A stretch of 64,000 nt of DNA from Guillardia theta CCMP2712 (lineage: Eukaryota > Cryptophyceae > Pyrenomonadales > Geminigeraceae): positions 192,730 through 256,729 of the forward strand of contig NW_005434635.1 in assembly GCF_000315625.1 (NCBI RefSeq), in the 5' to 3' direction. Both the position numbers and the translations under genes were made by a program. Positions 48,698 through 60,607 of the stretch are shown in pieces; the first letter of the stretch is position 1, and the number at the start of each line of letters is the position of its first letter. A model generated the notes under the pieces. That model saw only the letters and a program-made list of their open reading frames with translations. It was not told the DNA's origin and did no database searches.

Positions 48698-49634
48698 TTG
48701 CCCTCCATGACAACGTGGGGTGGTGGAGATCTTGGTAGGATCGGTATGGGAGATGCCTCCTGCACCTCAATCCCTATCTTCGTCCTGACTACTTCAGACC
48801 GCAAGCGTGTTCACAAAAGGCAGATGCTGCATTCGATGGGAATTGTTCACTCCTCGATCGTCTTGGTGGAGGTCGACCAGACAGGAGAAGAGCAAAGTTG
48901 TGCAGTTGGATCTATCATCCCAACCCTCCTCTCAGGCAACGCAGAGGATGGCTGCGAATTTCGGTCGGAAGCCCTGAGGCAGCTCATCCGGAGCAACGTG
49001 GTGGAGGGAGTCAACATGTTGGGTGTGTGTGGCGATAGCCTCTCCTTTCTCTCTCTCTCGCCTCCTTGCAGCAAGTTGCGAAGTTGATGGAGGACTTGCC
49101 CTCGTCCGCTCACGTGCTGTTTCTCGATGTGCAAGAGGAGGCGTGCCACGAGTGCTGCCTCCTCGGGTGTGCAGCCATCAAGGCGCAGCAGGGGAACAGA
49201 AGCCATGATCTTCATCAGGAGAGGAGCCATGAGGTGTATGGAGGAAGCGGCGGATGTCACGGGGGGGGGATCTGGGGTTCCGAGTATTCACTGCGGTTCC
49301 TCCAGTCTCCTTCTCGGATGGACAGGAGAAGCATCGTTGGCTCAAGGCCATGCCAGGCAGAGGGATGTAGCATCCAGTGGAGATAATGGTGGTCGGCCGG
49401 CTGAAGAAGCATCAAGATCCGTCGCACGAAGAAGGGAAGAAGACGGTCGAAGTGATGGGGGTGAAGAGAGCCATGGAACAGCTCAGGTGGGATGGAAGGT
49501 TTCTTGTCATCTTGCAGCAATCATCTAGTCGAGGTTACGGCATGGATGAAGTGTGCAGTCGAATGGTTATGACGGCAGAAGAGGATCTGGAGCAAGACTC
49601 CCTCTCTCCCCAAGCCTCTGTTTCAAGTCGATGA
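48698..49634 (+). CDS. second glycosyltransferase-like module (3' part of same gene, or separate gene)
   Basis: From ATG at 48698 the frame reads IPIFVLTTSDRKRVHKRQMLHSMGI. A GTGTGT intron (about 49024-49071) follows, then SSAHVLFLDVQEEACHECC. The strand-then-acidic layout is again GT-A-like and echoes FVWLEDDS...CNCHSC in the preceding part. The last part (HQDPSHEEGKKTVEVMGVKRAMEQLRWDGRFLVI, ending at 49634) is charged. A splice from the upstream exon into the acceptor at about 48689 would make one long protein with two modules. Otherwise this is a second small gene. I cannot decide; the exon between 49210 and 49370 is unclear. Confidence 0.4.
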
Positions 49635-49757
49635 GCAACATCACATCAACACCCGTCTCTGTTGTGTTTCTCAATGTTTTACTTGACAACCCACCGGAAT
49701 CAAAGTGCGATCACACCATTCCTCTGACTAGGATCTTGTCCAGCACGCTGGAGTCGC

Positions 49758-49948
49758 TTAGTGACGGTTGTAGAAGTAGTCCCACTGGTGGCGGGCACGG
49801 CGCCAGTCATCATAGGATGCGGCATCGTTGGCGCGGTAGTAGGTGTCCTCAGACTCCTGGTAGAGAGCACGAGCCTGGGTGTTCTGAACGAACGCCTGGG
49901 TGTAGAGGTTAGCAGCCTTCTTGCCGTAGAGGATGGTGCGCATCTTAT
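49758..49948 (-). CDS. terminal exon of a small unknown protein
   Basis: After a good acceptor (TTGTTCCGCAG) the minus strand reads KMRTILYGKKAANLYTQAF and on to HQWDYFYNRH-stop, about 62 residues rich in Tyr, Ala and Arg with strong coding character. An open frame continues upstream into a hydrophobic stretch (LILFSVLILF) but has no ATG, so the first exon is probably further right, in 49.95-50.5 kb. I do not recognise the protein. Confidence 0.5.
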
Positions 49949-51374
49949 CTGCGGAACAAAATAGAATCAGTACCGAGAAGAGAATGAGATGATGTAAGAC
50001 ATTTCGCAAACATTTCGCAAACAGTACACAGCACCAAAGTCACAGATGAATGAATTTCACACAGTATACAAAAAAAAGTGAAGAACAGTGATAATGAGAG
50101 AAAGGTACACAGAAACATAACCACAAACCCGTACTTGCATCAACATGAAATGAATCTTTGTTGGGGTACAGGGTACACTTTCAAGCATTGCATCGTGAAT
50201 ATTCTGCACATTGCATCGAGAAAAATTATGATTAATGAATACGCAATGCAAGAAGAACATTGAACTGATGCTACATCATCACAGAATAATATCTCATACA
50301 CACATGTCAAATCATGAAAGGCACCCGTCAATTCTAACCAACAAAACAAGGAAAGACCACAGAGACATCAGTACACCACGCGCATCTCATTCAAGGAAAT
50401 CATGTGATGATCATTCCAAGCGCTGGGCACACTACACGTCTCTCCTCCATCGCCTCCCCGCTCCTTCTCCACTTCCTCTCGCGCGCGCATGGCCCACCTC
50501 TTCTGGTGACGACTCTTCGTGCCCCCCTGAAGAGCCGTCCTCGACCGTTACACCCCTTCAAAACGTTATTTTATCCGTTATATAGATTCAATAACCGTTA
50601 CTTAAACGTGATTGCCGTATGATGTACGGGTGGTCATCATCCTGTACCCACCACCTTTAGTGAAATGCAATATGTTTTATAGGGGTACTTTTGAAAAATC
50701 AGGGGTACTGTAGCTTTTGCCGTTGGCTATTACCCACTCTTGCCTCCCCATCCTGACAGTGGGAATTCATGGGGTGCAGGCTGCACCCCACCCCTATCTT
50801 TCCCTGTATTGTAAGAGCAAAATGGGGGTGGGTGATGTTCACAGATAAGAGTTGACCCTACCCACCACGGGAATGTGAGCATGTGTATGTTCAATAGGAG
50901 GGTAGGGGTATGTACCCTCACCCCACTTTTCTAGGATCTCGTGGGTATGCTGAGATGAGGATGCTACAGGGCGGAGAATGGTGATGGAAAAGCGCATGAA
51001 CAAGGGCGAAGGAAGAAGGAAGAGAGAAGAAGGAGGAGAGGGGATCGTGAGAAATAAAAAGGAGGAAAGGAGGAGGAGGAAGAAGATGCAGACGTTGAGA
51101 TGTGCTGGGAAGCTAGAATGGTTTTCTCGTGGCTCGAGAGGGGATGTGGAGCACAACAGAAGGCGGGTCTTCAAAGATTCCTGCTGGAAGCATGAATGAG
51201 AATGTAATTGAAAATCGGTATTTGTTGCATTTTCGAGCCAAAATCATGAAGGAGCATCAGAAAAATTGTTACAAATGAGTTTGAGAGCTAAATGCAGCCA
51301 CTGGATACTAAAGATGCATGTCGTTTCGGAACTAATGCAAATCCGCTTTCAACCTCTTCGCTATTTTATTTACA
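49949..51374. other. intergenic, with GGGGTA-type tract
   Basis: 49949-50590 is AT-rich with no gene visible beyond a possible first exon of the small minus-strand protein. About 50620-50950 carries GGGGTA/TACCCC strings on both strands, including GGGGTACTTTTGAAAAATCAG. 50980-51110 is A/G-rich. Then comes the promoter of the nucleoporin gene. Confidence 0.5.
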
Positions 51375-53163
51375 ATGACCTGTAGGCATGGATACGCCAG
51401 GATTTTCTCCTGTCACGCCATTACAACAGAGGAGGAACTTGGCTTCAGCTACAATCCTGCAGAAGAAATCTGCCCTGCGGCAGCGACATGGGGTAGTTCA
51501 TCTGCTGGTAATCTGGCAGGAAGTACTCACTGTGCCTGTCTGCAGCAAGTCGGTCGAACTCCGGGGCCTGAAGATGCCCCCACCTTGAGAGACTCTGCTC
51601 AAAGACAAGGATACATTGACGCCGATCATGAGCGTGAGATTCATTCGGAGTTCGATTTGCTATATGCGGATGCCCAGGCATCGAGGTAAGCTGAATGTGA
51701 TGTCATGCAACGATTCGCTGCCATCTAACTTCTGGCGGCAGGGGAGCAGGAAGTGGTCCAGGGCTGGGCAACACGTACAGGCGAGTTGGACAACAAAACT
51801 TCGACCCCAACACACCGATGGTCAGAAAATCGATCCCTTCTCCCTCCCCACCCCTCCTCCCTTGGTTCTTGTGTCTTTCTTTGTCTGCTGCATTGCGCTG
51901 TCCTGCTCCCCTTCATCCAAACCAGCTCTCTCAGCGTAGGATTTTTCCTTGGTCCGCTTATCCCCATGCGGCTGAGGCAAGTAACCTGCGCGATATCTGC
52001 GGTTGGACGGGTCTTGCTTGCAAGACGCCATTCTTGCAAGTTCCTTTCAACCCAACAGTCTCTTTTCCTTACTTCTTCTTTCCTTCAAACACATTCTTTG
52101 TTATTGTGTTGATGTGGCTTTGATACAGGGTGGTTTCTTTTCGCCTCAACAATCTACATTCATTTCTGGTCAATTGCCGTGAACCTTAAAAAAAGTGGTG
52201 ATTCTTTCTTCAGCTATGTCGCCGATAGCGAATAACAACATGCACGAACTCACGTTTGCCACTCCTCATCACACTCGTCAGGTTCAACTCATTCCTTCTT
52301 CTCTTTCACCGGTTGATTTTGCCCAGCTTGCATTCCAGCATGAGAATACAGCAGCTATGCATCCAGCCATGTAAATCTTGGTTTTGAATCTTGTTTCCCT
52401 GAAACGTATCTAGGCCTACCTCCACGGCAGACACTGAAGCTGATCGTTGGGTAACCATATTTGGATTTCCGCAGGTAGAACTTCAAGGTTCGAAGCACAT
52501 GCTTTCTTATGTTGTCTGTCAGGGATATCAAGATGGTGTGCTGCGTTACATGAGAGATAGGGGGGAGATCGGTAGGTCTCCATTCAACTTTGATCTTTTC
52601 ATTTTGTTTTAGTTTTTTATGAGAGAGATTTCAGAGGAATGGAAATATTCTGGGACGAACTACCTGGCGGTGAAATTCAAGGATCAAGAGACTGGTACGC
52701 CGGACATTTGTTGCTTCTTATGGTAGTAACGAAGGTTTGTCAGTGGCTGAGGCGCTTGGCTTGAATGGTTCGATCATGCCAGGAGATGGTGGGCAAAATT
52801 TGATCAACGCCTGAACAGGCCGGCATTGATTCTAACGCTTCCCTGCTGTACCTCAGGACTTCCCGGGGACAACTTCATGATCGGAGTCAAACGTGGAGCT
52901 CAACTTGGCAATTTCAATTTGCAAGAGTGAGAGAGAGAAGCTGTCATGTGTCAAGGCTAACGTTGAGAAGGAAAAGACCATCGCAATTGGACAAAGCTGC
53001 TGCCAACCCGTCATCAGTCAAGGACAAGAATCCTGTTGTCACCAAGAACTCAGCTTTGCGAGGGGGAAGGTTGTGGGATTTCCTGATTGTTTTCACTTTT
53101 TCTGACATTCTTTTTGTATTTGTCACGGTTCAGCTTCGGAAGATTTTTATCGGAACTCTTTGA
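51375..53163 (+). CDS. NUP35: NUP35/Nup53-like nucleoporin (MPPN/RRM domain)
   Basis: ATG at 51375 begins exon 51375-51685, joined to 51742 onward. After middle exons of uncertain extent, the following exons fit in phase: 52214-52281, 52339-52370, 52414-52474, 52523-52571, 52635-52694, 52744-52788, and 52857 to a junction near 52926. Together they read DRWVTIFGFPQ, GYQDGVLRYMRDRGEI, TNYLAVKFKDQET, VAEALGLNG and DNFMIGVKRG. This is the atypical RRM of Nup53/Nup35, which dimerises in the inner ring of the nuclear pore. A last exon with LRGGRLWDFLIVF could supply the C-terminal membrane-binding helix. The intron after 52370 contains the left breakpoint of the 2490-bp duplication, so this is the only complete copy. 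Confidence 0.65.
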
Positions 53164-54870
53164 AATCACAGATCTTAACGGATGAGTAAATCAGTGACTT
53201 CCGAATGTGAAATTTCCACTATAGCTTGACCACGCCGCCGCACTGCTAGGACGGTCACGGGTGGCGGCCGCACGGCTGCCCCGGCCGGCCCGGGCCCGGC
53301 CCTGCCCGGCGGCGCCTTCCATTTCGCACCGACTCCGTGCCTCACCAGCTAGTTCAAATATACGTTCACTGGGCAATGCACCCCAGGATGTACCGGCGAG
53401 TATGGCAGAGGAGAACTAGCTGCCGAAATGCGCATCAGATTATTGTCATGGTGCTTGCAATCATGATGTCCTGCGGCATGTTGTCACCGACGTCTGCAGT
53501 TGTCGAAGATGAAACGTGGGAGAAGATGTTTGTGCAAGGAGTCGACGAAAAATCGTTGAAAGACTATCTGTTCAAGATTACAAGCTACGACCATGTCGCA
53601 GGCACCCTGGGAGACCTCAGATCCACCAACTTCGTCAAGAACAGACTAGAATCATCACTCAGAGACACTCCTGCTCTCGTGGAGGTAGAGGCTGTTCCGG
53701 TCATGCTGTCCTACCCCATCAGTCGGCAGTTGAGAATGACAGAGCCGGTGGAATTCAATGCCAGTCTGAGCGAGACCATCTTGCCAAACGATGCTACCTC
53801 AGACAACGTCTGGAGAAACCTCTCTTTCAACGCTTATTCGCCCTCCGGCAACGTCTCTGCGCAGCTGGTGTACGCCAACTACGGTGACCCGGACGACTTC
53901 GTAGCGCTAGAGAAGCTCGGCGTGTCCGTCGAGGGCAAGATTGTGATTGTACGGTATGGGTCGACGTTTCGTGGTCTGAAGGTGAACTCCGTTGATGTTT
54001 GCTTCCTCCCTTGTCATGATCGATGACTGCCCGAGCACAGGTCATGAACGCCGAGCGGAGGGGAGCGATCGGCTGTATCATCTACAGCGATCCTGAGGAC
54101 GACGGCTACCAGCGCGGACCGACGTACCCGGATGGGCCATGGAGGCCGAAACAAGCAGTGCAGCGAGGATCCGTCCAATTCAACTCGCTCTGTGCCGGCG
54201 ACCCAGCACGCAAGTACTCCAAGAAGTCAACGATGGACCTTTGCGGGTATGCCGTCGAAGACCTCATCCCCTCCATCCCTGTCCTCCCGATCTCTTACGA
54301 GGATGCTGCTCCTCTGCTGCAGAATCTTGTCACTCCTGGAGACCTCCCTCCTGGCTTTCAAGGCGGTCTTCCCTTCAAGTATGCGACAGGCCCAGGTCCA
54401 GCCCACGTCAACCTGCTCGTAAACAACAAGTTCGAGGCTCGCAGGGTCTGGAATGTCTTCGCTACCATCCCCAGCGGCAACTTTGGAACAGCAGACGACA
54501 AGCTCGTGCTTGCCGGCAATCACCGCGATGCGTGGGTCTATGGCGCCGCTGACCCCAACTCTGGGACCGCTGCTCTACTCGAGATGGCCAGAGTCTTGGG
54601 GGACATGTTGAGGAAGGGATGGAAGCCGAAGAGGACTATCGTGCTGTGTAACTGGGACGGAGAGGAGTACGGGCTTCTTGGGAGCACAGCATGGGGGGAG
54701 AAACGAGCTAAGGAGCTCTCCTCCAAGAGTGTCGTCTACCTCAACGTGGACGTCGGGGTCGCCGGCCCGCACCTTTCAGTGCACGCCTCTCCTTTCCTCA
54801 GCCCCGTCATCACCAACGTCTCCCGCATGTTCGTTGACCCAGCAACGGGTCAGCCTCTCGATCGAGCATG
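52381..54870 (+). repeat. tandem duplication unit, copy 1 (2490 bp)
   Basis: Starts GTTTTGAATCTTG inside a nucleoporin intron and ends GATCGAGCATG inside the M28 peptidase coding exon. It is repeated at once at 54871-57360. I found four substitutions: 52799 T/C, 52827 T/G, 53441 T/G and 54013 G/T (copy 1/copy 2). Confidence 0.97.
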
Positions 54871-54877
54871 GTTTTGA
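53376..54877 (+). pseudogene. truncated M28 peptidase (copy 1)
   Basis: Exons 53376-53981 and 54041-54877 encode the N-terminal anchor, the protease-associated region and part of the catalytic domain, identical to the intact gene apart from two substitutions. At the duplication junction the frame runs into intron sequence and stops two codons later (RAWF-stop). It keeps the zinc ligands in HRDAW, DPNSG, EE and NVD. It loses the last ligand histidine (of YHSVYD) and the whole C-terminal dimerisation domain. An active enzyme is not expected. Confidence 0.85.
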
Positions 54878-57360
54878 ATCTTGTTTCCCTGAAACGTATC
54901 TAGGCCTACCTCCACGGCAGACACTGAAGCTGATCGTTGGGTAACCATATTTGGATTTCCGCAGGTAGAACTTCAAGGTTCGAAGCACATGCTTTCTTAT
55001 GTTGTCTGTCAGGGATATCAAGATGGTGTGCTGCGTTACATGAGAGATAGGGGGGAGATCGGTAGGTCTCCATTCAACTTTGATCTTTTCATTTTGTTTT
55101 AGTTTTTTATGAGAGAGATTTCAGAGGAATGGAAATATTCTGGGACGAACTACCTGGCGGTGAAATTCAAGGATCAAGAGACTGGTACGCCGGACATTTG
55201 TTGCTTCTTATGGTAGTAACGAAGGTTTGTCAGTGGCTGAGGCGCTTGGCTTGAATGGTTCGATCATGCCAGGAGATGGTGGGCAAAACTTGATCAACGC
55301 CTGAACAGGCCGGCATGGATTCTAACGCTTCCCTGCTGTACCTCAGGACTTCCCGGGGACAACTTCATGATCGGAGTCAAACGTGGAGCTCAACTTGGCA
55401 ATTTCAATTTGCAAGAGTGAGAGAGAGAAGCTGTCATGTGTCAAGGCTAACGTTGAGAAGGAAAAGACCATCGCAATTGGACAAAGCTGCTGCCAACCCG
55501 TCATCAGTCAAGGACAAGAATCCTGTTGTCACCAAGAACTCAGCTTTGCGAGGGGGAAGGTTGTGGGATTTCCTGATTGTTTTCACTTTTTCTGACATTC
55601 TTTTTGTATTTGTCACGGTTCAGCTTCGGAAGATTTTTATCGGAACTCTTTGAAATCACAGATCTTAACGGATGAGTAAATCAGTGACTTCCGAATGTGA
55701 AATTTCCACTATAGCTTGACCACGCCGCCGCACTGCTAGGACGGTCACGGGTGGCGGCCGCACGGCTGCCCCGGCCGGCCCGGGCCCGGCCCTGCCCGGC
55801 GGCGCCTTCCATTTCGCACCGACTCCGTGCCTCACCAGCTAGTTCAAATATACGTTCACTGGGCAATGCACCCCAGGATGTACCGGCGAGTATGGCAGAG
55901 GAGAACTAGCTGCCGAAATGCGCATCAGATGATTGTCATGGTGCTTGCAATCATGATGTCCTGCGGCATGTTGTCACCGACGTCTGCAGTTGTCGAAGAT
56001 GAAACGTGGGAGAAGATGTTTGTGCAAGGAGTCGACGAAAAATCGTTGAAAGACTATCTGTTCAAGATTACAAGCTACGACCATGTCGCAGGCACCCTGG
56101 GAGACCTCAGATCCACCAACTTCGTCAAGAACAGACTAGAATCATCACTCAGAGACACTCCTGCTCTCGTGGAGGTAGAGGCTGTTCCGGTCATGCTGTC
56201 CTACCCCATCAGTCGGCAGTTGAGAATGACAGAGCCGGTGGAATTCAATGCCAGTCTGAGCGAGACCATCTTGCCAAACGATGCTACCTCAGACAACGTC
56301 TGGAGAAACCTCTCTTTCAACGCTTATTCGCCCTCCGGCAACGTCTCTGCGCAGCTGGTGTACGCCAACTACGGTGACCCGGACGACTTCGTAGCGCTAG
56401 AGAAGCTCGGCGTGTCCGTCGAGGGCAAGATTGTGATTGTACGGTATGGGTCGACGTTTCGTGGTCTGAAGGTGAACTCCGTTGATGTTTGCTTCCTCCC
56501 TTTTCATGATCGATGACTGCCCGAGCACAGGTCATGAACGCCGAGCGGAGGGGAGCGATCGGCTGTATCATCTACAGCGATCCTGAGGACGACGGCTACC
56601 AGCGCGGACCGACGTACCCGGATGGGCCATGGAGGCCGAAACAAGCAGTGCAGCGAGGATCCGTCCAATTCAACTCGCTCTGTGCCGGCGACCCAGCACG
56701 CAAGTACTCCAAGAAGTCAACGATGGACCTTTGCGGGTATGCCGTCGAAGACCTCATCCCCTCCATCCCTGTCCTCCCGATCTCTTACGAGGATGCTGCT
56801 CCTCTGCTGCAGAATCTTGTCACTCCTGGAGACCTCCCTCCTGGCTTTCAAGGCGGTCTTCCCTTCAAGTATGCGACAGGCCCAGGTCCAGCCCACGTCA
56901 ACCTGCTCGTAAACAACAAGTTCGAGGCTCGCAGGGTCTGGAATGTCTTCGCTACCATCCCCAGCGGCAACTTTGGAACAGCAGACGACAAGCTCGTGCT
57001 TGCCGGCAATCACCGCGATGCGTGGGTCTATGGCGCCGCTGACCCCAACTCTGGGACCGCTGCTCTACTCGAGATGGCCAGAGTCTTGGGGGACATGTTG
57101 AGGAAGGGATGGAAGCCGAAGAGGACTATCGTGCTGTGTAACTGGGACGGAGAGGAGTACGGGCTTCTTGGGAGCACAGCATGGGGGGAGAAACGAGCTA
57201 AGGAGCTCTCCTCCAAGAGTGTCGTCTACCTCAACGTGGACGTCGGGGTCGCCGGCCCGCACCTTTCAGTGCACGCCTCTCCTTTCCTCAGCCCCGTCAT
57301 CACCAACGTCTCCCGCATGTTCGTTGACCCAGCAACGGGTCAGCCTCTCGATCGAGCATG
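54871..57360 (+). repeat. tandem duplication unit, copy 2 (2490 bp)
   Basis: Head-to-tail second copy at a constant offset of 2490. On its right the sequence continues into the rest of the M28 gene; on its left it is joined directly to the truncated end of copy 1. Only a TG dinucleotide is shared at the junctions. Confidence 0.97.
54904..55653 (+). pseudogene. orphan 3' exons of nucleoporin (copy 2)
   Basis: Duplicate of the MPPN-domain exons and C-terminal exon of the NUP35-like gene, with intact splice sites but without the first exons, start codon and promoter. Upstream it is fused to the truncated M28 copy. It could be expressed only by splicing from elsewhere. Confidence 0.8.
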
Positions 57361-58129
57361 GGACGGAGCCATCGGGACGCTGGGCTCCGGGTCGGACTAC
57401 ACAGTCTTCCTTGATCATCTCGGCATCCCATCGGTCGATTTGTCATGGCGGCACAATACCAGTGCCTACGGCGTCTACCACAGCGTGTACGACAGCTTCT
57501 CCTACATGGTGCAGCAAGTTGATCCAGACTTCCGCTATCATGCTCTCTGCACCAGGTTCTGGGGGGTCACCCTCCTTCGGTTCTCGGATAGTGCTCTCCT
57601 CCCGTATGATCCCAAGAGCCTTGCAGGAGCGTTGAATAAGTACTTGCTGTACGTCAAGAGCATGATGAACGCGACGGTGTGTCGAGGACAGTGCTCGGAG
57701 ATCTTCAAGGTGGTGAAGCAGGAGGGGAGTGGTGTGTTCCCACTAGACCTCAGTGAGCTAGAGGAGGCAGTCAGCGGCTTCACGACCGCTGCGTCCTCTC
57801 CTGCGCTGCAGCAGGCCATCGCATCCTGCAGGCAGGAAGGAGCTTGCAGCAAGAGGCTGCTGCTCCGTCTGAACGAGGCAATGAGGAGGACAGAGAGAGC
57901 ATTCCTGGATCCGGCAGGGCTCCCTGGGAGGAAATGGTTCCGCCACATCCTACAGGCGCCCGGGCTGTACCTCGGGTATGGCGCTGACATGTTTCCTGGT
58001 ATCTGCCAGGCGATTCGTGATGGGGATGCGAAGCTGGCGCAAGAACAAGCGACGCGCTGTGCGGGGGTTGTGAAGCACGCGAGTTCGGTTTTAATGAGCT
58101 GGCAGCAAGACAGAGAAGTCGTTACTTGA
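55866..58129 (+). CDS. M28 zinc carboxypeptidase, glutamate carboxypeptidase II (PSMA/NAALADase)-like
   Basis: Exons 55866-56471 and 56531-58129 (59-bp intron, phase 0) give 734 residues, against about 750 for human GCPII. An N-terminal signal anchor (IVMVLAIMMSCGML) is followed by a PA domain, the M28 catalytic domain and a C-terminal dimerisation domain. Visible catalytic features are H363 in GNHRDAW, bridging D374 in ADPNSG, E410/E411 in DGEEYGLLGS, D439 in LNVDV, GSGSDYTVFLDHLGIP, and H519 in YHSVYDSF. It should be a type II ectopeptidase removing C-terminal residues such as glutamate, at the surface or in vacuoles. ATG at 55878 is an alternative start. A short GC-rich promoter (55715-55820) precedes it. 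It converges with KTI12, 98 bases away. Confidence 0.9.
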
Positions 58130-58227
58130 AGGAAGACTGTACAACAAGAACAACAAGAACAAGAGGGAGAACAAGGGGGAGGAAAACTATGGGGAAAACA
58201 AGATGATGAAGAAATACAATGTCACTC

Positions 58228-59232
58228 TCAATCCTGTGCAATCTGCGCGATCAGAAAATCGACGAACATCTCTGCAGCCTTCTCCGACGTCGACGGGGTC
58301 TGGCCATCGTCGGTCACTACCTTGAGAAACTGCCTCTTAATCCTCCTCTGCTCTCCGATGGGGACGACCCGGTTGATAGTGACGGGCTTGCTGCAGTACG
58401 GGAACTTCACCACCCCTGCCATCACCCCCTCTGACTGGCTCTTCTGAAGGGTTCCGAGGATCTGCGACGTTATCACATCTATCTCGTGCAGCATGTTCTT
58501 GTCCGCCACGGGCTGGGAGACTGTCGCCAGGTTCGGATTGAGGCTCTTTCCTTCGATCATGCTCACCACGTCGTCCAGCGGGAGGACCTCGTCCTCTGGC
58601 CGCACCACAAACAGCGGCCTCTCCCATCGATTCCTGTCGTTGGGCCGCTCGAACCTCTGCGGCAGCTCCGCCAGGATGCTCTCCCCGTACGCCCCCGTCC
58701 CCGCGTTGAACCCGGCTATCTGCTCCACGGTCGCGTCGCAGTGGATGGTGCACATGGTAGTCCCCACAGCCCGGGCGATGCAGAAGAGCTCGTAACGGAA
58801 TCCCTTGATGTAGTTGAGATCGTCGGCAACGACCGTCAGGTTCTTGGTCAGCGTCCGTTCGATCGCTGCCTTGAGAGCGGACCTGCTCATTTTCTCCGCC
58901 TGCAGGGAGAGGATGAGGGAGGGAGGGAGGGAGGGAGGGAGGAAGATGGAGTTAGCGGAGAAGAAGAGGATACGGGAAACCAGTTTAGTTTAGTTTGGCA
59001 CAAAATATCCTGAATGATCACCTGGGAATCCTTATAGCTTTCATTTCTGTCTATACCAAGACTCTCGTTGTTGATCAAAGTGTGTGAGATTCCCTTCTCA
59101 GCAAGAAAGCTGCACAGCTCTTTTGACCTGTTCGCACGCTAGACCATCAGGTTTTGCAGAGCAAGTGGCTGAAGTGGCTCACCTTGTGGTTTTCCCTGAG
59201 GAAGGGTATCCACAAACAACGACCAGAGGCAT
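58228..59232 (-). CDS. KTI12: KTI12, tRNA wobble-uridine/Elongator-associated P-loop ATPase
   Basis: Exons 59232-59183, 59127-59022 and 58899-58228 give 275 residues in phase; introns are 55 and 122 bp. It starts PLVVVCGYPSSGKTTR, with the P-loop split by the first intron just after the lysine and threonines. It continues EKMSRSALKAAIERTL, VVADDLNYIKGFRYELFCIAR (the KTI12 signature), NRWERPLFVVRPED and a C-terminal basic region (INRVVPIGEQRRIKRQF) that in the family binds tRNA. KTI12 works with Elongator in mcm5U-type tRNA modification. Without the two upstream exons, the open frame from 58890 would lack the nucleotide-binding site. Confidence 0.92.
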
Positions 59233-59479
59233 GCTACCCTAGTCGAGCATTCATGGAAACTGTAAGAAACAAAAATCAGGCATTAGACTTTCATTCGGTT
59301 TTAAATCTCTCAATTGTGTAGAACCTTGATTTTATGATTGCTCTGAAAACATAGCCCATGCTGTCCTTCATGGCTAAAGTCAATTTGTACCGCTCGCTCG
59401 TGTCTCGAATGTTATCTCTATGGTCCAGCTGCTCCTGCTCCTGCTTGTTCTACTCCTGCTCCTGCTCCTGCTTGTTCTA

Positions 59480-59550
<71 letters not shown>

Positions 59551-59578
59551 ACTGCTGCTCCTGCTCCTGCTCCTACTG

Positions 59579-59610
<32 letters not shown>

Positions 59611-60607
59611 TCCTCAAATCGTTTCCGCACATGCACTGTGCTGTATGAGCTTTCAAGGACCCTACCCGTTTTTTGACTTCTCATAACCTACCACCCCACA
59701 ACAATTAACCACCCCACGCACCACCCCATCTTACGCTGGAATTGTACCCCTTCTTTCGGTTTTCCGGCTACCCCAACATGACCTACCACCCCCGGGCATG
59801 AGTGCTACATCCCATCCAACTACCCACCAACTGAAATGAAACTTGGTTGAATCCAGGGGGTGTGATTGAGATACACGTCCCTGAAGGGGTCGTTTGACCG
59901 AATCATCAGGAGGAGACTACGGGTACTTTTTCTCAAGATACATTTCTGTAGGGGTAGAATTCAAAGGGGTGGGGTGGTAGTCGATGTGCCAGATAGATAA
60001 GTATGCTGATGACAAGTAGGGAGCAGGGAGAGGAAGACGGCGATGCAGGAGCGAGAGAGTCTCGATTCCGACATGATCGTCAGATGGAGCAGTAGGAAGG
60101 AGCAGGAGCACGATGACCATAACGAGATCAAACAAGACATGGGCAGAGAGAGCTCCTGGAACGTGAGACGGGCTGAGCTACAGCAGAACAAGTTAGTGGA
60201 GATAGATTATCTGGAGATAGATAGTTGATAGCGAGAGAAGGATAGATAGGATAGATGGAGAACACAGGTGGGGCGGGGACTCGAGCTGATTTCATGGTTG
60301 AGGGTGAGATCATAAAGTAGTGCAGGGTGATGATTTGAAATAATGGTCATACACGACTAACAGGAAAGAGACTGGATATGGCTGGATCAGCCTTGAAATA
60401 GTAGAAAGGATGGCGGAGCAGTGATATGATGCGACATAAACTTAACTAGAAGTCAATTCTTCAGGATTGAACCATTTCTTTGTTGAGAACTCTCGATAGA
60501 GTATGAGCCTCATCAATCAACACTCACATCAAGCATGACGTCTGATTGTGTTTGTGCGCAGATCCCTGATACTTGTGAATGTGTTTTTGAGTGCTGTTGG
60601 GGTCGAC
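59233..60607. other. intergenic, with hexanucleotide array and GGGGTA tract
   Basis: 59233-59420 is the KTI12 promoter side. A CTCCTG array follows. From 59690 to 59970 the sequence is dense in CACCCC/TACCCC, then GGGGTAG. 60000-60600 shows no supported gene but may hold the first exon of the desaturase. Confidence 0.5.
59428..59610. repeat. (CTCCTG)n hexanucleotide array, interrupted
   Basis: About 28 hexamers, mostly CTCCTG with CTGTTC, CTACTC and CTACTG variants. Poly-Leu, Cys/Ser and Gly/Ala frames across it are artefacts. The same hexamer is expanded at 44333-44440. Confidence 0.95.
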
